A stretch of DNA of 64,000 bases from Bacteroidota bacterium (GTDB taxonomy: Bacteria > Bacteroidota > Bacteroidia > JAIBAJ01): assembly GCA_947475205.1 (NCBI GenBank), contig CANJNG010000006.1, positions 1-64,000 on the forward strand, written 5' to 3'. The position numbers and the translations under genes were made by a program. The notes under the pieces are model-generated. The model ran no database searches. It had not been told where the DNA came from and saw only the letters and a program-made list of their open reading frames with translations. Position 1 is the first letter of the stretch. The number at the start of each line of letters is the position of its first letter. Positions 1-9,402 of the stretch are shown in pieces.

Positions 1-93
1 ACCATCCTTCCCTTCTAAGGGTTGCCCAGAGAATAGTCCACGAATCGCGGCTTTCTCAAATGATTTGTAATCAAAGTTGTCTTCTTGTTCCAT
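1..93 (-). mobile_element. 5' end of an IS256-like (mutator family) transposase gene, running off the left edge
   Basis: Reverse complement from ATG at 93 reads MEQEDNFDYKSFEKAAIRGLFSGQPLEGKDG, like the N-terminus of Bacteroidota IS256-family transposases; followed outward by an inverted repeat TGTGTCAAA (96-104)/TTTTGACACA (122-131). Confidence 0.55.
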
Positions 94-192
94 ATTGTGT
101 CAAATTTATATGCTTTTTTTGTTTTGACACAGTTTGTTGTACGAACCCTCCAAACCCTTAGCTACACACACTAAACTACCCTTCACCAGCAA

Positions 193-486
193 AACTCCCC
201 CCGCTTCAATTCGTGCAAACCACACTTAACGCCTTTCAAACCCCACTTCATGCTCTTCAAAGACCACTTAACGGACTTCAAACCCCACTTCATGCTCTTC
301 AAAAACCACTTAACGGACTTCAAAGACCACTTAAAGGGCTTCAAACCCCGCTGCATGCTCTTCAAACCCCGCTTCACCTCATTCAAACCCCACTTCACAC
401 CCTTCAAATCCTGCTTAATGCCTTTCAAACCCTGTTAAGCCCTCTGCAAATCCCACTTCGCCCATTTCAAATTGCATCGTTTTAAT
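193..486. repeat. Tandem array, exact 21-bp period, ~13-14 degenerate units, consensus TTCAAACCCCACTTCATGCTC / TTCAAAGACCACTTAACGGAC
   Basis: Units start at 214, 235, 256, 277, 298, 319, 340, 361, 382, 403, 424, 445, 466 with no register slip; weaker unit at 193. Confidence 0.95.
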
Positions 487-520
487 CCTCAACCAATCTT
501 TAACCTAAAAAATCAATAAA

Positions 521-1738
521 ATGAAAAACTCAACCACTAACCTCCTAAACATGATTCGTGCAACCCTGTTGTATTGCACCAACAATGCCGCTATCACAGC
601 ACTCATTGCAGCTTTTGCCGCTGCCAAAACTGCCATCGACAACAAAATGGTTCTCATAAGCCAGCTTGAACAAATTGCTTTGGGAACCTCCATCGGTGTA
701 ACCCTCGACACAAACGAAATTCGCACAGCAATGACAAACATTGCCTTCAAATGCTGCAATGCACTCACCGCCTATGCAGCATCTGTCAACAACAATACCC
801 TCCTGCTTAAAGTCAATTACACAGCATCCGATTTCACACGATTCAAAAAAGAAGAAATCGAAGCAATATGCCAAACCATCCACAACGAAGCCAATACAAA
901 CCTCGTTGCGGCAGGCCCTTTCGGCTACGATGCCACCGATGTCTCCGACCTCCAAACCGCCATCAACCTCTACGGAACATCCATCCAAAATCCGCGGCAG
1001 TCAGTAATCTCAAAATCCTTAGCCCTTGTCCAAATAGACTCCATGGTTCGCGACATAATCGATAGAGGTTTCAAACTCGGTTTAGATAAAATGACCAACA
1101 CCCTTAAATTATCCCACCCCGTCTTCGTCACCGGATATTTTAAAGCCCGCGAAATCCTCAACATTGGCACCACATCGGCCAAAATCCGGGGCTCCGTCCA
1201 TAATCCTCTTGGAACCGTGCTTTTCGGTGTCAGGGTTTACCTCACCCAATCAGGGCAAAACACAGTAATCCTCGAAACCACTACCGATTTAAATGGCAAA
1301 TTCTCCATCAACCATATCCCCGCCGCCGATTACGATGTCCATTATCAATTTGAAGGCTACCAATCCTTCACCGAAACCGACCTCCACATTCCCGCTGGCA
1401 AAGAATTCACCCGAAACACAACCCTGCAATTCATAACCTCCTATTCAGTCGAAATTCCCGTAGGCGAGTTCCGAGTAATATTCTCCCCTTCCACCCCCGT
1501 TTGGCGTCCCGGCATTTCACTAAACTTCAAAAATATAATTCCCATCGTCACTCCATCATCCGCCAGTGGCTACGAAGCTTACAGTCCCACCGACCCCGGC
1601 CCCGGCAGCGGCGATATTACTCTTCCAAGCGGTCAGAATATCACAATCTTAAGTATTCCCGCCGCAAACTTCAAACCCTACCTCTGCTTCGCAAACACAG
1701 GTTCAATCCCTGTCATCATCGAAATCACAATCTTATAA
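521..1738 (+). CDS. Hypothetical protein with C-terminal carboxypeptidase-regulatory-like (CarboxypepD_reg) beta-sandwich domain
   Basis: 405-aa ORF; segment GSVHNPLGTVLFGVRVYLTQSGQ...TTTDLNGKFSINHIPAADYDVHYQFEGYQSFTETDLHIPAG is typical of the CarboxypepD_reg fold. Confidence 0.75.
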   Translation: MKNSTTNLLNMIRATLLYCTNNAAITALIAAFAAAKTAIDNKMVLISQLEQIALGTSIGVTLDTNEIRTAMTNIAFKCCNALTAYAASVNNNTLLLKVNYTASDFTRFKKEEIEAICQTIHNEANTNLVAAGPFGYDATDVSDLQTAINLYGTSIQNPRQSVISKSLALVQIDSMVRDIIDRGFKLGLDKMTNTLKLSHPVFVTGYFKAREILNIGTTSAKIRGSVHNPLGTVLFGVRVYLTQSGQNTVILETTTDLNGKFSINHIPAADYDVHYQFEGYQSFTETDLHIPAGKEFTRNTTLQFITSYSVEIPVGEFRVIFSPSTPVWRPGISLNFKNIIPIVTPSSASGYEAYSPTDPGPGSGDITLPSGQNITILSIPAANFKPYLCFANTGSIPVIIEITIL

Positions 1739-1984
1739 GGCCGCAACCAGCTCGCAACTCATTTCATAAAATCCATAATGCTTTTTTTATTTGTTGCTAA
1801 TTTTTGTAAAACAGAAGAACTTAGGGTATGCGTTCAACTAATCAGTTGAGAGTATCTGGCGGTTAGGGAATGCTCTCAGGCCTCTACTTGAATGGGTTTA
1901 GCGTTTATATTTACCCTTATTTATCAAGGCTTTCAAAAACACGTCATTCAATTTAAATTCCCGTTGCCCTATTCCGATTAAAAT

Positions 1985-1992
1985 TACATTTG
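1985..1992 (+). promoter_or_regulatory. Bacteroidota -7 element TACATTTG upstream of accB, with TTG at 1964-1966 as possible -33
   Basis: Match to TAnnTTTG, ~24 nt upstream of the accB ATG. Confidence 0.5.
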
Positions 1993-2015
1993 CCCCCTGT
2001 TTTAAAACCAAAAAT

Positions 2016-2498
2016 ATGGAACTGAAAGAAATTCAGGAATTAATAAAATTTGTTGCCAAAAGCGGCGTTAGCGAAGTAGAAATTGAAGACAAAGGCTTCA
2101 AAATTTCGATTAAAACACCGGCACATGCTCAGCCCCTAACCCAAGTAGTAACTGTTGCTCCACAAGCAGCTCAAGCTCCGGTAGCCGCTGTTCAGGCGGC
2201 CGCCCCTGTAGCAGAAGCTCCCCCAGCACCTGCACCAAAAGCAGAGGCCGCTGCAAATCTCATTACGGTAAAAAGCCCGATGATTGGCACCTTCTACCGT
2301 TCTGCCGGGCCGGACAAACCTGTATTTGCCAGTGTAGGCGATGAAATCAAAAAAGGACAGATTGTTTGCATAATCGAAGCCATGAAATTGTTCAACGAAA
2401 TCGAGAGCGAATTCTCCGGGCGGGTGGTGAAAGTATTGGTTGACGATGCCTCCCCAGTAGAGTATGACCAGCCTTTGTTTTTGGTAGAGCCAGCCTAA
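2016..2498 (+). CDS. accB: Acetyl-CoA carboxylase biotin carboxyl carrier protein
   Basis: Pro/Ala linker followed by biotinyl domain with EAMKLFNEIE motif; adjacent to accC. Confidence 0.95.
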   Translation: MELKEIQELIKFVAKSGVSEVEIEDKGFKISIKTPAHAQPLTQVVTVAPQAAQAPVAAVQAAAPVAEAPPAPAPKAEAAANLITVKSPMIGTFYRSAGPDKPVFASVGDEIKKGQIVCIIEAMKLFNEIESEFSGRVVKVLVDDASPVEYDQPLFLVEPA

Positions 2499-2567
2499 TT
2501 TCTCTTTTTTTTTATGAATGAAAAGGCAACATTGTGTTGTTGATTCTTCCTTTTTGATTTTCTAAAA

Positions 2568-3914
2568 ATGAAATTATTCAAAAAAATCCTGATAGCCAAC
2601 CGGGGCGAAATAGCCCTTCGGGTAATTCGTACCTGTAAAGAAATGGGTATAAAAACGGTGGCCGTATATAGCACTGCCGACCGCGATAGCCTTCACGTTC
2701 GCTTTGCCGACGAAGCTGTTTGTATTGGTCCACCCAAAAGTGCCGACAGCTATCTCAGCATCCCTAACCTTATTTCAGCTGCCGAAATTACCAATGCCGA
2801 TGCCATTCATCCCGGTTATGGGTTTTTGAGCGAGAATGCCAAGTTTTCGGCTATTTGTCGCAAACACGGTATTAAATTTATTGGTGCATCGCCCGAAATG
2901 ATTGAGGGAATGGGCGATAAAGCCAATGCTAAAGACACCATGAAAAAAGCCGGAGTACCTACAATTCCCGGTTCTGATGGCTTGATAAAAGATATTGCCG
3001 AAGGGAAAAAGATTGCCAAGAAAATAGGTTATCCCATAATTTTAAAAGCCACTGCCGGTGGTGGTGGACGAGGAATGCGGGTAGTGTGGGAAGAAAAAGA
3101 AATGGAAAAGGCTTACGATTCGGCACGTCAGGAGGCCGGTGCGGCATTTGGAAATGATGGAATGTATCTCGAAAAATACATCGAAGAACCCCGCCACATC
3201 GAAATTCAAATAGTGGGCGACCAGCATGGCCAGGCTTGCCATTTAAGTGAACGGGATTGTTCTATTCAACGCCGCCATCAAAAACTGGTGGAAGAGTCTC
3301 CATCACCATTTATGATTCCCGAGCTTCGCGACAAAATGGGCGAAGCCGCCATTAAGGCTGCTTTAGCAGTGGACTACGAAGGATTAGGCACCATAGAGTT
3401 TTTGGTAGATAAACACCGCAACTTCTATTTTATGGAAATGAATACCCGTATTCAGGTGGAGCATCCCGTTACCGAAGAAGTTATTGATTATGATTTGGTG
3501 AAAGAGCAAATTTTGGTGGCAGCCGGAATGAAAATTAGCGGCAGCAATTACTATCCAAATCTTCATGCTATTGAATGCCGCATCAATGCCGAAGACCCCT
3601 TCAAGAACTTTTCGCCCAGCCCGGGCAAAATTACCAGTTTTCACTCCCCTAAAGGGCAGGGTGTTCGAGTAGATACACACGTTTACAGTGGCTATACTAT
3701 TCCGCCCTATTACGATTCTTTGATTGCAAAACTGATAGTAAAAGCCCGTACACGCCCCGACGCTATTACCAAAATGAGTAGAGCATTGGATGAATTTATT
3801 GTGGAAGGCATAAAAACCACTGTTCCTTTCCATCAACGATTAATGAAAGACGAACAGTTTAAAAGCGGGAATTACACCACCAAATTTTTGGAGAGTTTCG
3901 ATTTAACGGAATAA
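2568..3914 (+). CDS. accC: Acetyl-CoA carboxylase biotin carboxylase subunit
   Basis: [23 protein letters not shown] start, [11 protein letters not shown]-grasp loop, [15 protein letters not shown] motif. Confidence 0.97.
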   Translation: MKLFKKILIANRGEIALRVIRTCKEMGIKTVAVYSTADRDSLHVRFADEAVCIGPPKSADSYLSIPNLISAAEITNADAIHPGYGFLSENAKFSAICRKHGIKFIGASPEMIEGMGDKANAKDTMKKAGVPTIPGSDGLIKDIAEGKKIAKKIGYPIILKATAGGGGRGMRVVWEEKEMEKAYDSARQEAGAAFGNDGMYLEKYIEEPRHIEIQIVGDQHGQACHLSERDCSIQRRHQKLVEESPSPFMIPELRDKMGEAAIKAALAVDYEGLGTIEFLVDKHRNFYFMEMNTRIQVEHPVTEEVIDYDLVKEQILVAAGMKISGSNYYPNLHAIECRINAEDPFKNFSPSPGKITSFHSPKGQGVRVDTHVYSGYTIPPYYDSLIAKLIVKARTRPDAITKMSRALDEFIVEGIKTTVPFHQRLMKDEQFKSGNYTTKFLESFDLTE

Positions 3915-5078
3915 GTGGGAAGCCATTCGTTATCATTCAAGGAAAAAAAATGCTGCGTACTCATTCCGACATATAACAATGCCGGAACGTTGCAAGCCGT
4001 CTTGGATGATGTCCTGAAATATACTTCCGACATAGTGGTTGTAAATGATGGCTCAAAAGACAATACCGCCGAAATACTTTCCCGATACAAAGAAATTACG
4101 GTTGTAACCCAGCCCGAAAACGGAGGCAAAGGCTTTGCTTTACGCACGGGATTCAAAAAAGCTATAGAACAGGGTTACGAATATGCCATCACCATTGATA
4201 GCGACGGACAACACTTTGCCTCCGACTTACCTGTTTTCTTAGATAGTTTAACGGCCAATCCTAATGCGGTCATAATTGGCTCACGGAATATGGAGCAGGA
4301 GGCAGTACCCGGCAAAAGCAGCTTTGGTAACAAGTTTTCCAACTTCTGGTTTAAGTTAGAAACCGGAATTAATCTTCCCGATACCCAGAGTGGCTATAGG
4401 CTTTATCCTATTAAAAAGCTTAACAACTTTTACTGGATTACCCGCAAATACGAATTTGAAATAGAAGTAATTGTAAGGACCGCTTGGGCAGGCATTAATG
4501 TTTTGCCCGTTCCGGTAAAGGTGTATTATGCTCCGAAAGAAGAACGAATCAGCCATTTTCGCCCCTTTAAGGATTTCAGCCGCATTAGTGTGCTGAATAC
4601 CTTTTTGGTATTGATTACTTTTCTCTGGATAAAGCCCCGCAACTTCTTTCGCTATCTCTTTTCTCGCAACCCTATTGAGATTGTAAAAGAACTCTTTCTC
4701 AATCCCAATGAAACAGACGCCGTTAAGGTGCTTTCTGTTGGGTTTGGTTTGTTTATGGGAGTCTTTCCTGTTTGGGGATTTCAAATGCTGATAGGTTTAG
4801 CTATTTGTCATCTATTCAAACTCAACAAGGCCGTGTTTCTGCTCTTTGCCAACATAAGCTTACCTCCTTTCATCCCATTTATTTTATGGGGTAGCCATTT
4901 TGTGGGTGGATATTTGGTTTCGCATCCAACCTCTATTCAGTTCGCCGAAGAACTTACCCTCGAAATGGTTCAGCAGCAGGGTCTGCAATATCTTTTTGGG
5001 GCTGTGGCTTTGAGTTTTATTTTGGGTTTTATTGGCTCAGTTGGGGCTTGGGGCTTACTTATAATTCAGCGGAGGTAA
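3915..5078 (+). CDS. Family 2 glycosyltransferase fused to a C-terminal DUF2062 domain
   Basis: N-terminal VLIPTYNNAGTLQAVLDDVLKYTSDIVVVNDGSKDNT...ITIDSDGQH; C-terminal GFGLFMGVFPVWGFQMLIGLAICHLFKLNKA typical of DUF2062. GTG start directly after the accC stop. Confidence 0.85.
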   Translation: MGSHSLSFKEKKCCVLIPTYNNAGTLQAVLDDVLKYTSDIVVVNDGSKDNTAEILSRYKEITVVTQPENGGKGFALRTGFKKAIEQGYEYAITIDSDGQHFASDLPVFLDSLTANPNAVIIGSRNMEQEAVPGKSSFGNKFSNFWFKLETGINLPDTQSGYRLYPIKKLNNFYWITRKYEFEIEVIVRTAWAGINVLPVPVKVYYAPKEERISHFRPFKDFSRISVLNTFLVLITFLWIKPRNFFRYLFSRNPIEIVKELFLNPNETDAVKVLSVGFGLFMGVFPVWGFQMLIGLAICHLFKLNKAVFLLFANISLPPFIPFILWGSHFVGGYLVSHPTSIQFAEELTLEMVQQQGLQYLFGAVALSFILGFIGSVGAWGLLIIQRR

Positions 5079-5117
5079 CACTTTTTGTTGCACAAGTGAA
5101 TTCATTATTCGCCACAT

Positions 5118-6554
5118 TTGCACCCTTTGAATACATGTAATAACACCTTAAAGGGCCTATTTTTTTGTCTAAGCCTTTTGCTTAGTGTAAATGTATTTTC
5201 ACAGGAAGAAATTGGCTACACGGCTTCCAACTATTCGGGAGTTCAGGGTTTATTTCTTAATCCGGCCAAAGGCGTAGATTCCAAAACATACTTTGACTTC
5301 AACCTTATCGGGCTTGATTTATTTGTGCATAACAACTATGTGCTTTATAAAGCAAGCGAGTTTTACTTGTGGAAAAACATAAAAACAGAGTTCCCCAAAC
5401 TGGCCGATAACACAACCAATGTGTATAAAAAAGCACAAGTTGTGCTAAATGTTACCGGGCCATCATTTCACATTAGTGTTGGTATTCACAGTATAGGATT
5501 GTTTACACGGGTGAGAAGTTACACCTCAGTAAAACTGGAAGAGCCAATAGCCAAGCACATTTTTGAGAGCTTTAAGTATCAGCCCCAGCTACGGCAAGAG
5601 TATAATCTCAATAATATGTATGTAAATAGCCTTACCTGGGCCGAATATGGCTTGAATTACGGTTTAATAATCGTTCAGCGGGGCAAAACAATGATGACCG
5701 GAGCATTTAATATCCGCTATTTAACAGGAATAAATTCAATTGGTGCCGATATTCAAAACCTAAACTATGAAGTAAAAGACAGCACCGATTTGCAGATATA
5801 CAACTTCACGGGAGAGGTTAAAAATGCGTATCCGGCTTATGGTGCAGGCAAAGGCTGGGGTTTAGATGTGGGATTTGAATATAAAAGTATGCTTGAAGAT
5901 GTAAGCCGCTACAAACCTAATACTGCCCGGGGTGGCTGCCGAAAGGTGGACTATAAATGGAAGATTGGGGTTTCGGTGCTTGATGTTGGCAATATTAACT
6001 TCAATACAAATGCGGTTTTGCAAAACTTTGTAAATGCCGGAACGCTTTGGCACAAATATGACTCAACCAACGTGAAAGGTTATGGCGGAGTAGATACTTT
6101 GATTAATCAGCTTTTAAATTCAGGCGGAACTGTAGCTCGGACAGTTGAATTTAAATCTTGGTTGCCTATGGCAGCATCGGTGCAGTTTGATTACAATTTC
6201 GAAAACCATTTTTACATTAATGCTACAGCTACTTATGGTCCACGATTAGGCAATAATGTAAATCGGGGTTGCCTTTTTGCTATAGTTCCCCGTTATGAAC
6301 GCAAACGCTGGGAAATATCTGTTCCACTGTCGTTATGGAATTTTCAGTATCCGCAGTTTGGGATTCAGGTGCGGCTAAACAATATCTTGATAATAGGGTC
6401 AGACAGAATTATGCCTTTAATATATCGCTCAAATGTGTATGGAACAGATATATACTTCCACCTTAAATTTTCACTATACAGAAACCCTGCTTGTGGCAAA
6501 AAAGGCCGAAAAGGTCGACACAAAAAGGAAAGCGAGTGTCCTGCGTATAAGTAA
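5118..6554 (+). CDS. DUF5723-like outer-membrane/secreted protein
   Basis: Signal peptide, SNYSGVQGLFLNPAKGVDSKTYFDFNLIGLDLFVHNNY; resembles the Bacteroidota DUF5723 family. TTG start. Confidence 0.65.
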   Translation: MHPLNTCNNTLKGLFFCLSLLLSVNVFSQEEIGYTASNYSGVQGLFLNPAKGVDSKTYFDFNLIGLDLFVHNNYVLYKASEFYLWKNIKTEFPKLADNTTNVYKKAQVVLNVTGPSFHISVGIHSIGLFTRVRSYTSVKLEEPIAKHIFESFKYQPQLRQEYNLNNMYVNSLTWAEYGLNYGLIIVQRGKTMMTGAFNIRYLTGINSIGADIQNLNYEVKDSTDLQIYNFTGEVKNAYPAYGAGKGWGLDVGFEYKSMLEDVSRYKPNTARGGCRKVDYKWKIGVSVLDVGNINFNTNAVLQNFVNAGTLWHKYDSTNVKGYGGVDTLINQLLNSGGTVARTVEFKSWLPMAASVQFDYNFENHFYINATATYGPRLGNNVNRGCLFAIVPRYERKRWEISVPLSLWNFQYPQFGIQVRLNNILIIGSDRIMPLIYRSNVYGTDIYFHLKFSLYRNPACGKKGRKGRHKKESECPAYK

Positions 6555-7856
6555 TTACTCTTTCAAAGCTCCTAAACTTACTTTAGTTGGAGCTGAAACG
6601 GGATTAATTCGGAACATAGTATTTGCACCATCTTTAAAATCAACTTTAAAATCAGTCCAGCCCGGTTGTCCGGCTCGTGCATCGGCTTTGTAGTAATCTG
6701 TGCTGATGATGTGAGCTCCTCTCGCAATAGCTGCATCTAAATTAGAATAATCACCTGTGCGGGCTTCATCGGTATCTGAATCGCTACGGGTACGAACAAT
6801 AAATCCTTTTGAAACAGCTTCAGCAATTTCGAGGCCTTTTCCATTAGGTGGGTCCTTAGGGCTATTTAAAATTATGAAAGAAGAGTAGTCGTCTGTTAGT
6901 TTATCGGTATAAACAAAGCAGGCTTTACCCGCCAGCACACTGCTTGATACCAAGTAATCATCCGAGGCTGCTCCTTCTATAATAAATATCACTTTACCCC
7001 TAATGTCTTTTAGCTTAGGCCAGTTTCCGGCAGCTACAGCTTGAGGAAGTGTGGAGTAAGTTCCCCGAAGTTCGTCGGGTGAGAAAACATTTTCGAGTCC
7101 ACTACCAAATACGGATTTTATTTCATCGTCTAAAGCCATAACAGCATTGGCATCAAAGGCTTTAGCTTTAGTTAGTCCACCCCCTATAGCACCAAGAGAA
7201 AAGGGTAAACCCGGAATAGTTAAACTTGATAGAGCATCAGCAGGAGTTTCTTCCTTGGTTTCAATGTTTACAAAAACAGGAATGTGGTTTGGATGTGCAT
7301 CGCTCCATTCTTTTAATCGCATTAAGCCTCCTTTAAAGGTTAATTCAGAGGAGTTGTAATCCAAGTCGGGAATGTGAAGCATTTTAAAGCCGGGATTATC
7401 CAACTCGGCAATGCCCGATGCAGTACTAAAATCCAGAACGATAAGCCTCCCTTGTCGTTTTGCAAATTGCCCACCATTGGGGTCGTAATAAATATCGTAT
7501 TCCAAACCCCGAACACGGTAGTCTTGCAATTGCTCTTTTATTGGCAAATGTGAATAATCCCAGCCGTTTGGATTTGGAATTGCAGAAAGTGCCCCAGTGG
7601 AATATAATTGCTGCACCCTATCGTATAAATCCTGGTCGGTGTGCAGACGATAACTATTGTGGCTGGCTATAACCTGAATTTCATTTAACTTCAATAAATC
7701 CATAGAATCTATTGGTCCGCCGCCCGAGCCATTTTGTCCGATGGCATCGGTGTTACCTAGTCCATACAAAATATCTTCAGGCTCGTGCTTACACGATACA
7801 AAAAGTGTAATAATAGAGCCAAGGCAGAAACTAAGTAGCAATTTGGTTTTGTTCAT
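6555..7856 (-). CDS. Ca2+-dependent phosphatidylinositol-specific phospholipase C1-like lipoprotein
   Basis: Lipobox LFVSCKHE; NEIQVIASHNSYRLHTD...LEYDIYYDPNGGQF as in PI-PLC-C1 family. Confidence 0.8.
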   Translation of the reverse strand: MNKTKLLLSFCLGSIITLFVSCKHEPEDILYGLGNTDAIGQNGSGGGPIDSMDLLKLNEIQVIASHNSYRLHTDQDLYDRVQQLYSTGALSAIPNPNGWDYSHLPIKEQLQDYRVRGLEYDIYYDPNGGQFAKRQGRLIVLDFSTASGIAELDNPGFKMLHIPDLDYNSSELTFKGGLMRLKEWSDAHPNHIPVFVNIETKEETPADALSSLTIPGLPFSLGAIGGGLTKAKAFDANAVMALDDEIKSVFGSGLENVFSPDELRGTYSTLPQAVAAGNWPKLKDIRGKVIFIIEGAASDDYLVSSSVLAGKACFVYTDKLTDDYSSFIILNSPKDPPNGKGLEIAEAVSKGFIVRTRSDSDTDEARTGDYSNLDAAIARGAHIISTDYYKADARAGQPGWTDFKVDFKDGANTMFRINPVSAPTKVSLGALKE

Positions 7857-7958
7857 TTTAAATAGTTAAAAGCGGCGAAAAGTACAAAATATATTATTGA
7901 ATCGTTAAGCAAATGTTATTTGGGAAATTTGTCGTGCATCCAATTAGGCTTCCCCGCC

Positions 7959-7966
7959 TATCTTTG
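7959..7966 (+). promoter_or_regulatory. Bacteroidota -7 element TATCTTTG upstream of the PhyH-family gene
   Basis: Match to TAnnTTTG; supports start of the downstream CDS at 8006 rather than 7913. Confidence 0.5.
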
Positions 7967-8005
7967 CTCCAAAATAGGCGAATACAAGCCCGGCTAAACA
8001 AAACA

Positions 8006-8872
8006 ATGGACCAGAAAATTCTTCAAAACGATAGCTTAGATGAGCAATTGCTTAGGGAAGGCTATGTAGTAGTGCCCTTTTTAAGTACGGAAGAAAACGA
8101 TTCGCTTACAGCATTTTTCAACAAGGCTCACCCCCAGGCAACCGAAGGAATGTATGCCACTGCCCACGTTCAGGATATAGCATTCCGAATGAAGATGAAC
8201 GATTTCATTAAACAGGTTTTTGAACGACCCATAGCGGCCTACTTTCAAAACTGCCGTTCGTTGGGCGGTTCGTTTATTGCTAAAGGCAAAGGCGAACGGG
8301 GCACTATTAACCCACATCAGGATTGGAATATTGTGGACGAAGACAAGTTTCGCTCTTTCAACATTTGGGTGCCGCTTGTGGATTTAAACCCGGATAACGG
8401 TGCAATAATGGTGTTGGCCAATAGCCACACCTGGCTGAAAACCTACCGAAGTGCCAATATTTCATCGGCCTACCAAAAGGTGAGTCCCTTGCTTTGGGAA
8501 ACTTTGCAGCCTTTATATATGAAAAAAGGCGAAGCTCTTATTTACGACCACCGTTTGATTCACGCTTCGGGCGAAAATTTCAGTGATGCCTTGCGTTTAG
8601 CTGCCGTATTTGGCATTATCCCCCAAGAAGCCGAAATGCTTTACTATCACCAAGCCGATGAAAACACAATAGAGGTTTTTGAGTCAAGTCCCGATTTCTT
8701 TCTCTATGGAAATATTTTTGAGGGGCCGAAAGGCTTAAAAACCCGCACAGAAATTCCATACACACAAAACTGGAGTGAAGATGAGTTAAAGGCCATTGTT
8801 ACTGGAATTCCATACAAAGCTCCAACACAAAATATATCGTTTTGGCAGAGGATATGGAACTTTTGGAATTGA
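8006..8872 (+). CDS. Phytanoyl-CoA dioxygenase (PhyH) family protein
   Basis: NPHQDWNIVDEDKFRSFNIWVPLVDLNPDNGAIMVLANSH...HASGENFSDALRLAAVFGI: Fe/2OG HxD...H pattern. Confidence 0.8.
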   Translation: MDQKILQNDSLDEQLLREGYVVVPFLSTEENDSLTAFFNKAHPQATEGMYATAHVQDIAFRMKMNDFIKQVFERPIAAYFQNCRSLGGSFIAKGKGERGTINPHQDWNIVDEDKFRSFNIWVPLVDLNPDNGAIMVLANSHTWLKTYRSANISSAYQKVSPLLWETLQPLYMKKGEALIYDHRLIHASGENFSDALRLAAVFGIIPQEAEMLYYHQADENTIEVFESSPDFFLYGNIFEGPKGLKTRTEIPYTQNWSEDELKAIVTGIPYKAPTQNISFWQRIWNFWN

Positions 8873-8911
8873 CCAGCAAAATCTCTTTCCCCCTGTTAAC
8901 AAAAATGCATT

Positions 8912-8919
8912 TACCTTTG
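8912..8919 (+). promoter_or_regulatory. Bacteroidota -7 element TACCTTTG upstream of the small acidic gene preceding dabA
   Basis: Match to TAnnTTTG 10 nt upstream of the ATG at 8930. Confidence 0.45.
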
Positions 8920-8929
8920 AACTTTCAAA

Positions 8930-9289
8930 ATGAAACTAACCAAAGCAAACTATCTAGCGTATTTCTTTACGCTTTGCTTTGTTGCCTTACTGGGTTTAAA
9001 CATATACCGCAATTTTAATCGGTCGGTTCATACCTGGTTTGCTCAATCCTATTCGGTGTCGCTTCCCACAAACGATAATGACGTTTCGGGCGGTATGGAT
9101 ATAACGTTAGAAGAAACCGAGACCGAAAAAGAAACTGAAAAAGATTCGGATTTAGCCGACTTAGCATTTATTCTTCCAAAATTGCTTTATGTTTTTGAAC
9201 AGAAAGTAATTCATCATTTTTTGGCACACACCCTCGCCGAAAGCACCTCGAACCCCATTTATATGCTGGTTCACAACTACCGTATCTGA
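8930..9289 (+). CDS. Small membrane-anchored protein with acidic central segment
   Basis: One N-terminal TM segment, then LEETETEKETEKDSDLADLAF; 119 aa, directly upstream of dabA. Confidence 0.65.
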   Translation: MKLTKANYLAYFFTLCFVALLGLNIYRNFNRSVHTWFAQSYSVSLPTNDNDVSGGMDITLEETETEKETEKDSDLADLAFILPKLLYVFEQKVIHHFLAHTLAESTSNPIYMLVHNYRI

Positions 9290-9402
9290 TTTCTTGTTTG
9301 TTTAGGCCGAGATAGCATCTAGGGCTGACTTTGGGTCAATTCTGTGCCCGATTTTCTGCATTTCACAAACAATTAATCATTCCGTTTCCTTTTTCCTGCT
9401 TA

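Noticed and set aside
183-485. ORFs on both strands encoding heptad repeats (LKSMKWG / LQTPLHA)
   Set aside because: Explained by the 21-bp tandem array keeping frames open; no start-site signals or domain similarity.
545-988. Long antisense ORF opposite the 405-aa gene
   Set aside because: Overlaps a better-supported CDS with a domain-like C-terminus; cysteine-rich low-complexity translation.
2959-3836. Antisense ORFs over accC
   Set aside because: Overlap a highly conserved gene; no independent support.
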